Assembly: GCA_004009845.1 (NCBI GenBank)
Contig: RMBW01000105.1
Span: 45,862 to 109,861 of the forward strand
Reading direction: 5' to 3'
DNA length: 64,000 nt
Origin: Davidsoniella eucalypti
Lineage: Eukaryota > Ascomycota > Sordariomycetes > Microascales > Ceratocystidaceae
Both the position numbers and the translations under genes were made by a program. The first letter of the stretch is position 1. Each line of letters starts with the position of its first letter. Below are positions 44,514-56,500 of this stretch, one piece after another. The notes below the pieces were generated by a model that searched no databases, was not told where the DNA came from, and was given only the letters and a program-made list of their open reading frames with translations.

Positions 44514-47500
44514 TCAATCCTGAGAACTCTGCATCGAAACATCCGCCATCATCTGCTCAGCTTTCCACATCTGGCATTCGATTTTATGCATTTTCCAATC
44601 CCGTTTCTGACATTCCGATCCACAATACTTTGCCTTTTTACAGGCTACGCATGCCTTCAATGCTTTCCCGTCCTTTGCTTGTGTCGCCGCACAACGTAAA
44701 CAGCGCTGAGATGGCAAATTGCCATTGCTCGCGATATATGGGCGTCTCGGGGATTCGCCGGAGAGATCTTGTGCGGTGTCGTATTCTTGCATAGCACAGG
44801 GTGCGTTAGCCGTGTTGCTATCCTCGGTCGCTCCTGGAATAAGTCGAGTTGTGGTAGAAGCAGAAGCTACAGTCGGGTCCGGCGAAGACACTGGCTTAGG
44901 ATTCCATAGTGGCTCGACAAGAGAACTGGCGTATGCAGGCGAAATGGCGGCTCGTACGGCATACCTAGCCAAGTTATCCCACGTGGGAATATTGATAAAG
45001 TGATCCAGCGCCACGCCCTCGAAGCACGAGCACAGCGCCTTCCCTCCCTCCTCTCCCGTATTTCCTGTTTCGATACCACCGTTGATGTATTCACAAGTGT
45101 CGAGCTTATGCGTCGTTACACGTGCCCGCTCTGTCGCCACGCGTAGAATATCACGCCAAACCGCCCAATCTCGTGCCGACAGAACAGGAATCTCGAGCGG
45201 CTGGCACAAGTTAAGCCGCACGACATCCGGCGCCGGTATTCTCTCCCTGCAAATAACGGCAGCGTCTAGTACGGGACTATTAGAAGCCAAGTCCATACGA
45301 ATGGAAGACGTGAAGATGATGGCCTTGATCTCTTTCTTGAATACTAAGATGTACATGCCGTTGGGGCACACCTGCAGTCCAGAGGCCGTCATGAACATGA
45401 AGAATAGGTCGTCCTTGAGGGAGGTCCGGAGACTGAAGATCGGTGCGGGACCATCTTCAGGTAAGAGGTCCGCTTTCTGTTTTTCATCCCTCTCTAAGCT
45501 TGAGAAATTAATGGCAACTGAAGAATTGAGCCATGCCTTGTCTGGCATGTACGATGAGTTTGTTGGAAAGAGAGGGAGTCTGTCAAGATGTAAGTATGGC
45601 GCGTGAATGCTGTATATCGGATCCGTCAACATCATAGGGTATATTGGGGTTTTGGACAAGGGACCGGAAACCCTTGTTATCGTATGCGAAACATCCATAT
45701 ATCCTGCTTCAGGGTTGAATGTCCACACGGGAGTTTTCGACTTGAAAGACCCGGGAATATTGAGAACAACCTCTAGCGGGTTACTCAAGCGAACAACCAG
45801 CCCACGGTCTTCCTGTTGGCTAAGACTTGGAACAGTTCCTGAATCTATGCACGCTTTCTTGCCCTCGTCGGAGTCCGGGTCTATCGTCAGCCGCGAGATA
45901 AGGCGTAGATCGGCGTCTCGGTAGTCCATGTGCTGCTCGGAAGACTCTTTAGCAATAGACATCGTGTGCAGAATATGAACAGGGCCTCTTGCGCCCTCTT
46001 GGCCAATTTTCTGCGAGGTTGGGTTCAATTCCATGGTTTCGCCAACTGAATCCACCAGAGGTACTCGGCGAGCACCAAGGTGCTTAATGGCGTCGGTAGA
46101 AAATAAAAGCTTTCCTGCAATGTTCTTGGCAGAAGACACCTCCACTTGTAATACCTGAGTACCACAGACTATTTCGATAGTGGCGTTTTCTTGTAGCAGC
46201 AGACTCTTCATACACCAGAAACCGGCAATTAGACTCCATGCGGGATCTTTCTCGGCCACAAACGTGGGTTTCTGTATGATGTGTCTTACAACACCGGAGA
46301 TCTCAGCTTCACTCGAGATATCAACGCTGCCCGCCAAGTCGGAAACCCATGAAAGCTCAACTTCTTGAAATTCAGAACTCTGCCCAGCACTAGGCACCAC
46401 AACCCTGGCATTCGATCTTGTTAGTTCCCCTGCAGAGCCCTCCATAGCCACATCCTTGTCAGTTGATATAACCACGGCGACGTATATGCTCTGAGATTCG
46501 GAAGTGATTGTATCCGGCAGCTTAAGCAAGTGCTGAGTCTCTATTGGAAGAACGTAGCCAGCAGCCTTCAATATATCTATGACTTCATTTGCCTGTTCTG
46601 AACTAACGCTAGCTATGACTTGTGCGTAGACCTTCTGCCATGTACTATCTGTGGCATCATACCAGTTGTTACAGATATTGTCGAATATTAGACGCAATAT
46701 AGCTGCTAGTAGGTTGGCTCCGCTGGCCAAAGACTGAGGGTGATGAACTATGCTGGTCTCTAGAGGCAATTTGTATTGCTCCAAGTTCAAGAGATTAGCG
46801 GCAAGCTCTGGAGCAACTCGGTAGTTGTATAGGCTATGTGGCGCTGATGGGGTAGCGCAGTCGACCAGTCTCTTCCACGTCACAGGAACTCGATCATGGG
46901 GTGAAAACTTATGAACCTTCTCCCAGTACTCATCACCCAACCGTTCTCTTAGTAGGATATCGTCGACGGGACAAAACACGGTCGAGCTTGTCATGAATTC
47001 GACAGGAACCATGCCTGTGAGGATGTAAAGTGCATAAGACGAGTCAAACAGTAGGTCATGGTAACGGTCTTGCGGTCCGCCAAAGCCATTGCTTGACAGA
47101 AGACTTCGAATACAAGCCCATGGCTTTTTCGATAGAAGCGGCGAGCAGAGCGATAAGGCAACTAACATGTCTTCACTGGAGAAGACGCAGCTTGAGACAT
47201 CAATGACATCAAATAAGCTAAGAGCTGGCTTCTCTGGCTCGAAGTCGGATGATTCTTGTGGAAACTTGTTGCAGTTGTATATCCAGGAGCAGAAGCTTCG
47301 ACTAGACTCCACTATGAGCCGGATCACAAACTGCTTTGATGCGGCTAGGTTTTTCTTGAGCGCAGTGCGGATATCTGACAACTGCGTTAGACCCTCCATC
47401 ATGAAGTTCTCTGCAGTCAAGATCTGACGATCATATGTGTAGTCCACATCAGCACCAAGCAGGTTAGGCTCTTTGTAGAATAGGCCGGCCATATGATAGC

Positions 47501-48384
47501 CGGTGGCTTCATATGGTGGCGGAATAGGTGATGCTTGAGCACGTGCTGGCCTGAATGGGTTGGAGATACATGACTGGCCGGTGGTTGCTTTCTCGGAGCA
47601 GATATCCATGCCGGTTGTTTGGTATGTTGCTAGCGCCGGGAGAAGCTGGTTCTCTACTCTTTCATGTTCAATCTTGAATGGAAGCCGTAAGCTTGCCTCG
47701 GGCTCCTGTGTGAATGAGACAGTTTGGCCAGGTGTGGTGTTAGCTGGAGCCACTGCGAACACTTGTTTAGTACGTTCGGCGGTAGTTTCTGAAATCCGGC
47801 CAAGAAGATCAGAAAAGTGATCACGGCAGTAATTAGTCAAACGGAGGCCGACTGCGTAGTACGGCGAGGCAACGAAGGCTTCTTCCGTCTCAAAGATATC
47901 GTAAAGCTGGTCACAGACAAACTTGACCTTGGCATAGAGCTTGGTGCTGATGACAGAGGCATGATAGATTTCGTATATCTCCCTTAGGGAAAACACGGGA
48001 TGTTTTTCCCGGCGATCTCTGCAGCTGTCTATAAGAAGCACCAAAAAGAAAGTGCTGTGTTCTATTTAATGTGTCAGTGAAAAGAAATACATGAATATCC
48101 CCTCGCGGGCTTGTTGTACTCACCAAAACAGGGCAGGTCGCCAAATGTAATGCTGATATCGATATTGCGGGTCACTTTTATGAATTAGTTGCCCAATCCT
48201 CGATAACAACGCTATTATTCAGGCTCAGCTTACAGTTTTCCTCGTGGATGAAAGTGTACATCAAATTCCGGACATCCAAAGCATCGACAGAAAGCGCCGT
48301 AGCGTCTGCTTCAGGTGGAACCAAGTTTGTCAAGGCAAATCCATTGTCGATGGTCCGCTGTAGGCTCGGTGTGATATAGTCCAT
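44514..48384 (-). CDS. Large MYND zinc-finger protein with DUF4470-like N-terminus
   Basis: Three minus-strand exons (48384-48234, 48174-48124, 48061-44514) join, both in phase 1, to 1249 residues; the tiny 51-nt middle exon is needed to give HEENLTRNIDISITFGDLPC followed by FEHSTFFLVLLIDSCRDRRE. Residues 20-95 (LDVRNLMYTFIHEENL onwards) resemble the DUF4470 domain found at the N-terminus of many fungal MYND proteins. The long middle shows no catalytic motif, so a SET methyltransferase is not indicated. The MYND finger is near residues 1198-1240 with the full ligand set: CLRC, CVAC, YCGSEC and HKIEC. The function of this fungal family is unknown; MYND fingers bind Pro-rich partners. A GTAAGT-containing stretch upstream (about 48430) hints at a 5' UTR intron. 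Confidence 0.85.
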
Positions 48385-50790
48385 GGCGGTACTACGAGGG
48401 AAGCCTAGAGGCTCAGCAAGCAAATCCACTTACTAACAGTATCGGTTGTCTACTCTGGCACTATCGAACAAGATAATAAAACAAAATCTACAAGAAGAAG
48501 GAAAAGGCCGGGAGTGCCACCGAAGCCTAGGGAATAGAACGCGGATGGAAATTAGAGAAGCAGAGATAAACAAATCAAGTTGAAATCGAAATATGAAGAT
48601 ATCAGAAGAATAAACAAGCCTCGATCTCCTCACTTGCAAAACCGCCCGCATCGAGCCATCCAAAAAGGTGAAGTTGTAAAGTGGGGCAGCGTAACCAAAC
48701 AAGCCAAGAACTTTGAAGGGAAGTTGCTCTATGGGGAAGGTGGGGGCGGGGCAGAGGGGGAGAAAGTACAGCAACTGCAATTATATAACTACATATAACT
48801 AGTCAAGCACAATAACATCAACTCCGGGCATCAAGCTATGGCAAGTATAGTAAGAAACTGCACGACGAGAAGGCATTTTCGCTCTCTTATATGATTGGCA
48901 AGCCATAGACTCCAATTAAGCGAGCGAAAAACGGAGAGGGGAAGGCGTTAACCAAAAAGAACCCCCTCCCTCTCTTTTCCACATGCAAGCTTTCAGCTCG
49001 TGCAGGGCCTAGACTTCTCCTGTGAGAGACGAGCAAGAGTAGTTGCCTGACCAAAGAAGCCACAGTCCAATCGACACACATATATGTACGGTAAATTACG
49101 AACATTGCAGTATGTTATGTGAGAGATGAAAGAAAAAGATGGTATTGTTCTGATTTCAGTTGACTGGAAGAGAATTCACAACCGGCTTCTTTTCTTCCAT
49201 TCTCATATCATAACCAAGAAAGGAAGACATATAAACACAGTAGGATATGTGACTAGGATAGAAACAAGCCAGCACAGAAACGAAGATTACAGGCCATAAG
49301 TCAGCGCGGCATCACCAACGACCAGGGTTACAGCATAATGGTTAGGTCTACGATACAGGATCATGCTGAATAACTACTACACGGATAAGCCTATCCTAAT
49401 TTTACCGCACACAAATGATTAGGGCAAGCCGGAGGCACCATTCGGCGACATATACATAGGCATGTTATTAGACTCAGATCAGAAGCTGGAAATTAATATA
49501 TTAGGCAACGTTATAAACTCTCTCCGTAAGCACAACAAGTACTGACAGGTTTAAAACAATATTTTCTTTTTTTTCTGCAAAAAGGAACAATATCTTCACG
49601 CAGAGAGGAAACAAATAAACCCAAATGTGTGTCTGAATAGACACAACGAGGACAGACGAGACCATTAAGCAAAAGAAAATAGCGAGCAGGAGAAACAAGC
49701 AACAAAAAATGAACAAGACAAATCAAGACCCCAAGACAAACAAGAAAAAAAGCCTCTATCTTTCCACCAGAACCAACAAAGATATAACTAGAAAACGAGA
49801 AAGAAATCACATGAAAACATTGCGTACAACGCATAAAAACAGCCAACGAAACAAAAGATAAGAAGAGGCACACCCTGAGGTCGTTATATCTGCCACTGCA
49901 AGAACAAAACAATAATAATAAAAGAACCGAGAAACGGGAATTTTCCTTCCACCGTCAAGAAAAAGAAGGAAAAAAGACAGTCGCCAAAAAGTCTCCGTAG
50001 GCTACGAGCCCCGATAAAAGCAAGACTAAAAAAACAAGAACCCGTCTTTTTCTATGATACATAAGATTGGAAAAACTATAGACAATAAATAGGGCCAATA
50101 GAAACAAATGGAGAGAAGGTTGAAAAGGAAATAATAAACGGAGGGTGCGGAGAAGAGTTCAGATACCACAAGGTTGAAAACATGCAGGTAAGGATTGATG
50201 TCATAACCTGTCGATGAGAGGAAAACATTAAGAGGATCCAATAAAAAGTAGAACCAGAAAAGGAAAAAAAAAAAAGACAAATACCAGACTCCCTTCCGTC
50301 CAGCAAAAAGAAATTGACGATGAATAACAAAAACCCGCTTGTAAGAGCAAAAAAAGAATTAGACCCGCCAGAAAAATAATCAAATGAAGAAGATAAATAG
50401 AAAAAATAGATGCAATGAGACGCCTGAGCATAGAATATACACGAAATAAACCACAAACAAATTCTGGACAAGCAACAAGATTTCCGTTGTTGATTACGAG
50501 AAAAGAAACAACCCCCGAAAAGAAAACAGGCGAGCATGGAAAAGAAAAGTAGAAAAAAGCAAAGACAGACAAGAAGAAAAAAAGGTGGTCAGCCATCAAG
50601 ACGGCTCGGGCAAAAATCTTGATCCGAAATGCAGCAATAACTGATTGGACAAGAAGAAGCCCAATAAACCCCCAAAACTCCGCTTTGGATACTTTTTTTT
50701 TCATTTTTCTTCAACTTTCTTTACTCTTGCATCACAAGTTCTTCTTTTTTTTCTCACTCTCTTCTGCTTCTGAGTCCTTCACTAGCAGTG
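48385..50790. other. Intergenic region, purine-rich on the plus strand
   Basis: Begins as the leader of the MYND gene, then becomes the 3' flank of the C2H2 gene. From about 49540 to 50700 the plus strand is A/G-rich, so the minus strand is a long pyrimidine tract. Open frames here encode F/L/S-rich low-complexity strings and are not genes. Confidence 0.5.
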
Positions 50791-53578
50791 CTACGTGCTA
50801 GGAAAGAACATCTCTTCGGTAGACGGAAACATGCTGACCGCCTCGAATTCCTCGTCAAACTTATGCATCATCATCACACTAGCAGTGTCACGATCCAATC
50901 CCAGGCCGTCATTGCCATAGCCATTGATGAGCATCTCGTCTTCAGAGAGGGCAGTGGCTTGCGACGTGGAAGATGCCGACGAGCCCACCGTGCCGCTTAG
51001 CGCAGACATCAGTGATTCGTCCATAAGACTCGACGACAATACCGGTCCGCCAACAGCCGACACCGGATCTGACTCGAACAGACGGTTGTTATTACATGGC
51101 GTCGGTGGGATAGACTTTGACAGCTCAGGTGGCGTGTTATACTCGCTCTTGATGTGTGGTGACGAACGCGCGACGGCAGAGTCAAGGATAGCTTCAGGCG
51201 ACACATAAGAATGTGGGCTGGCGCCAACTGTTGTCGCGGCCGAAAAGGTGCGATCCAGCAAACCTGGATGTCCACCCGCCATGAGATTAGGATTTGAGAC
51301 GCCAGTGGTTCCAATAGGCATTGGCACAACAACGCCCGGAATCACACAGTCAGCGGTCAGATTGACATCCATAAGAGCAAACTCAGAATCATCGTCCATG
51401 TCGAAATCGTTACACGGCGAGTCAGGACCCATCGAAGATTCCGAGGAGAACGACGATGTAGAACTAATCGACAGATTATTCTTTCTCCGCGTACGTCCCG
51501 ACTTTTCGGCGCGGGCCTCGGCATCCGGCCGCTTCTTACGCGGCCGGCCACGCTTGACAACTTTCCGAACGATGCCATCGAAGGCACCGATGCACATGCC
51601 GCGCTGTCGATGGCGTGTAAGCGCATCGTGGCGCGCAAAACTGTTTCCACACTCGCATGGGTACGGCTTGATGCCTGTGTGTATCTTGGCGTGTCTCTTG
51701 AGATCGTGTTGACGCACAAAGCACTTGTGGCACGTTGGACACTGGTACTGCCGATCGTTCAGATGGGTTTGTACATGTGACTTGATGTTCTCTTTGCGTC
51801 CAAATCTCTTTCCGCATTCCTCAAACAAACAACTATATTTGTTATCGGCCTCGGGCCCCCGGATATACTGTGCAATGTCTTCGATCGTGATGCCGGTCTC
51901 CGTCTTAGTCTCCTCGATGTTGATGCTAGCAATCGACGCGGCGCTAGCCATGCTAGCCATTGATTCCGTGCGACGATGGGGCGAGCCGCGATTCATGCGG
52001 CCTTCTGTCGAGCCTTCCATGTGTTGCGCCATGTGGGCATGTGTAAGTGTCGGTGGGGGGTTAAGAACGCCCTTGACACCATGACCCATATTGGGATGGA
52101 ACATCATGTTGGGTCCATCAGATGACACCATGGTCATGATGGCATGCTGATACTGTGCCATCTCTGGGTTGACAAACTCAGAGGCTGCTACATATTGGCT
52201 CTGCAGCTTCATGAACTCGGTGTTGACGTTCCCCATGTTTAGATAACCAGCGGATGGTGGCTGTGACAAACTGCCTGCATCGTTGAAGTTCATCTGCTTC
52301 ACCGGCGTATTTGGGACAGTATGTTGGCGTTGCTGTTCGGCTTGTTGGCGCATCTCATCAAACGTTGTCATTACACGGCTAGGCTGCTGTTTGCGGATCG
52401 GCTTGACAGTCTCTTCCATTGACTCGTCATAGCCCTCTTCAAATCGTGTGGGGACCACTGTATTCTGATTATGTTGCTGTTGTTGTGACTCAGAAGATGA
52501 TGGCGTATTGGTAGGTTGGGAAGTTTGTTGTTGCGATTGATTCTGGTTGTCTTGATCAAGACGTTCTTGTGGTGTTTCCATAGGAGTAGGGGGCATGTAA
52601 GAGACCGATTCTAGAGCTGCTGTTGACGGATTGGCTAACTTGTTAGCTGGCGTTGGTCACTGGGAATATTGGCATTGGGGCATGATTGTATTGCCTAGAT
52701 GCATCTGCAGGGGGTGGGGAGGAGTGAGGTTCTGGGGTTTTTTGTTCCAACTTACAAGCCACGTTCTGATTATTAGTTGGCGTGGACGGTCTGGCTGTTT
52801 GTCCAATATTCTGTGTCTGGTTGGCAGCGACAGCATCTGACGTGCCCATAGTCTCGAACTTGGTGACACGGTCCATGATACCGTTGCTGATGCGACGTGA
52901 ATGCCGGCGAGCCTGCTCCTGGGCCTGGGCTTGAGCCTGAGCATACATTTGCCGCTCTTCTTCGGAAATCCAATTGCCGCCGGCGCTAGACGTTGGGCTT
53001 TCGGCGTATATAAACGACGGAGTGGCTAGTGGACTATCAGCGTTGAAGAAGTCGAACTCCTTGCCAACAATCGGTGCGCTGTGTAGTGCGTTCATGTCCG
53101 GGTTAAAGCTATTAAAGTGAATGGGGGTAGTGTCATAGCCGCCAGTGTCGAAACGCTGTGAATGCGGTGTTGAGTGTGGAGAAATGAGGTAATTCTCTTG
53201 CTCAGCCGTCAATCCAACATATCCACGGAAGCCCGAGCCGCCGTGATGAGCAGTGGAAATCGGAGACGATGTCGGGTGAACTCCGGCAGCCATGGCCACA
53301 GCATTTTGGCGGTTCGACAACACTTGGCGACGAGTGTCTAAACTCAAGCCACGGCGATGACTCATGGCCTGTCGCTGCTGGCGGAATCCGGCGCTGTTAG
53401 GCGCTGCCATGGGCTGCTGCTGTTGTTGTTGCTGGACGAGGCCTGGCGGCGCAATCTTGATGGTGTCGAAGTTGGCATTAGGTGTAGACTGTTGGCGCTT
53501 GTGCCGGCGCTCCTGCAGCATCTGCTGTCGGTTCTGGTGAATCGCACTCGGGGGTGCGTGAGATGTCGAGATCATCAT
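50791..53578 (-). CDS. C2H2 zinc-finger transcription factor (Swi5/Ace2 type)
   Basis: Nuclear DNA-binding regulator. Minus-strand exons 53578-52756 and 52646-50791 join in phase 1 to 892 residues; the first in-frame ATGs are the double MM at 53578. Long Gln/Ser/Pro-rich stretches fill the N-terminal half (IHQNRQQMLQERRHKRQQS; a VQQQQQQQP run). Three fingers lie at about 545-626: CLFEECGKRFGRKENIKSH, CPTCHKCFVRQHDLKRH, and an atypical CECGNSFARHDALTRHRQRG in which the last ligand is Cys. An AT-hook-like KRGRPRKKRP follows at about 640. Finger spacing fits the Swi5/Ace2/Ace1 group. The intron (109 nt) has a perfect GTAAGT donor but its interior also reads as plausible coding, so the splice is uncertain (see findings). 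Confidence 0.85.
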
Positions 53579-56500
53579 GTGCGGAAGTTGGGGTGGGATG
53601 AGGTTCAGCCCGGCGTAAGTCAAACAACGGGGTGTAAGGTAGGGGATCGATGGAAAGGAGACGGAGGCTCGGCTTCTCCTAAAAGTAGGAGATGCGAACT
53701 CCGATCAGCAACTTGGCTGCAAAACAGATCACCAAGTTGCCAAAGGATAGACGGAGTTTACTGCTATGGCAGCGCGAGAAGCCGCGGACAACTGGCGCTC
53801 TGGCGACAAAGGCCGGGTGATCGATCAGTAGAGATCAGTAGCCAGACGTTTTATTCTACGGAAGAAGAGCAGGATCCGTTCAGGGCCGGCACGGGACAGG
53901 GATGGAGAAATGCAAGTACAGCACAGCACAAAGTGACCAGTCCTATCAGTGCAGGTGTCTTTTTTTTCTCTAATTTTCTATGTGGCAGATTGAAGCGATT
54001 CAAAGCGTTGTCTAGACGGTCGGTTGCGTGCTGATAAGCGACTGGGGAGCAGCTGTAGCGGTAATTGGGGCTGATGACTGTTGAACTGGCATGCAGGGAA
54101 ACGCGCGTGCGTGTAGATGGGCTGTCCTTTTGTCTTATATGGTATTATTATAGCTTTGGTGGTAAGAATCGACTGCAGCAGACGTCGTCCTGCGTAGTTA
54201 GAGCCGATGCAGATGCGGGCCGGTTGGTGAAGATGGCAAGTATGCGTTGGCGATGATGTGAGCAGATGCCACGATGAGTAGCGATGCAACTCGACGTGGG
54301 TTGCGGTCAAAGAGCTTGCAGGTCGGCCAGCATGCAGCAAGCACGCAAGCAAGCACGCGAGGACACAAGAGTCGATCGATGGACAGCAACCGAAGGCGAT
54401 GATTGCAAGTGTTCTTCGTTGCTGGTAATAGTGACGACAGTAAAGAATGCGATGTTGTTGTTGTAGCTGCAGTAGCAGTGGCAGTGGCAGTGGCAGATTT
54501 TGTCGCGAGAACACGGAAGGAACCAAGAGGCTGGCAAAATGCAAGAGCGAAGAGCATGGCAAGAAGGAGAAGAGAAGAAAGAGAAGGAACCTCTCATGCG
54601 ATGTCCAGATCCGGGAGGGGATCCATTGATGAAGAACAGCAAGAGCGGCGCCGGCACAGGCCAGAATTAAGAGAGAAAATCTCGTCTCGTTTTGGCGTCG
54701 CTATAAGCCTTCCTTCGCTGCGCTCGTTTTAGGCGTGTAATTGCACATGGTTCCAAAGGACGCTTTATTGTCGACTTGTGCGAGACCCCGTCTTCGCGAT
54801 GTTTATTGGCTGCGTGTTGCTATGGCAATGCCAGGGGTGGCCGTAGTAGAATGCGAGGAACATGGCCATAACCAGGCCGGCGGATGACAAGTCAAGCGCT
54901 GGATTACAGTGCTCCACAGCCCGTCCAGTGGCTCTGGGCCGCTGTATTCCAGCGCCTTGCACTGTACACCCCCTTGGGCCATCACCACTGCATCTGTCAC
55001 CCCCTTCGCTCTTATTGTCTGTCTCTTCATCTCTCTCGTTCTCGTCTCTCCCCTCAAGCCCGAGCCCAGCTGCGCTCATATTAGAGGCACGGCAGCCAAC
55101 AACCAGGCCAGCAACCAGCAGCACAAACACCGCCAACGTATCTCGATTGTTCTGCGGCCACCTCGCCCTCCACCGCGACGGTCTATGGCTATGACAAGAC
55201 TATAACCAAGACTCTGGCTGCTTCGGCCTTGCTGTGTTTTCCCTTGGTGCGCCTGTCTTCCGGGCCATCCAATCTCGTAGATGTCTCCTAAATTAAGCAG
55301 GAAAAGCCCTACCATCACCATTTCCCACGACGCGGTTCACGTCTAGGGTCGGAGCCAAGATGGACAGAGACGAAACAGCCTGGTTTGTCAATTCACAGTG
55401 GTGTTATGCATACAGCATATGCATATCTCCAGCTTTCTCAAGCTGGCGGCCAAGAGAACACGCACAGAAGCACGGCCGCTGGCCTCTTAAACCTGCATTA
55501 GAACAGCCGAGCCGATGCCTGGGATTTGGAAATATGTGCTTGAAGACATGGGCAGCGCAAGTAGATTGCATGGAACTGGCATTTTGGGCCTGGCTGCTTT
55601 GGAACATGGAAGAACGGAATCGCTGTGTCGAAGCACGAAAAAGGACAGCCCATATGAGTGCTTGTATAAACGGCAGCAAAAGTGCGTTCCCGGGGTCCTG
55701 GGAGCCTATTAGACCAGGAATTAAATCAGGTCCTGGGGTGCCAGGCTATCAGACCAGACCAGATCAGTCAGACCAGGCTTTAGACCCGGCTCGAGCAGAA
55801 GACAGACAGTAAATAGTAAACAGTAAAAGCAAGCCAGGAATCAGACCAGGAACCCGCAAGATGGAGGGGCCTCTGTTGGCCAATGTGCTCGGTCCTCTGG
55901 TCTTCTGGCCGTGTGACGACTGGAATTGCTAAAGTGTTTGCAGCACGGCATCATTTGGGTGAAATGGACAGCCATCACAGCCAGCAGCCTGTTTGGCACA
56001 CCAAAATATCAAATAAATATCACACCTGTCGCTGTTTGGCTCAAGTCCTAGCGCGACTCTACCAAGCCCGCCCAGCGGCTGCAATGATTAAGGGAGAACG
56101 AGACCCAATGGACTGGCTGTCGATACTCGCTTTCTTCTTCTTTTCTTTTGCTCGTCAACCCTTTGTTCTCTCTGATCTCTTATATCACTTCCACTCTTCT
56201 TCCTCCCAATATCTCAAACCAGCCAGGGTGACCCCCCTCCATCCCGGATCCAAGCTTCGTTCACCCAACGACGACGCGCCGGGGTCAAAAACCAGTAATA
56301 CTAATTATACTATCCAATACTACTACGGGAATAGACCAGCGCTGCCGGCTAAAAGAAAGATGGCGTCCTGCTCTTTCGTCTCATATTGCGCGTTTGCAAG
56401 GCCTTCCTTCGCTGTCTTGGCCAGTTCCCCAAATCTCTCCTGCTCTGTCTGTCTTCCTCTCGTTTTGGGGTTTGTACATGTGCTGTATGTGGCACTGTCG

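Noticed and set aside
48178..48233. Extension of MYND exon 1 to a stop (KLSLNNSVVIEDWATNS)
   Set aside because: The GTAAGC donor at 48233 and CTAAT branch plus AG at 48176-48175 remove it, and splicing restores a conserved-looking frame.
54765..55136. 123-codon minus-strand frame with a hydrophobic start
   Set aside because: Looks like a signal peptide but the rest is Gly/Asp/Arg-rich random-like sequence overlapped by equally long frames on the other strand.
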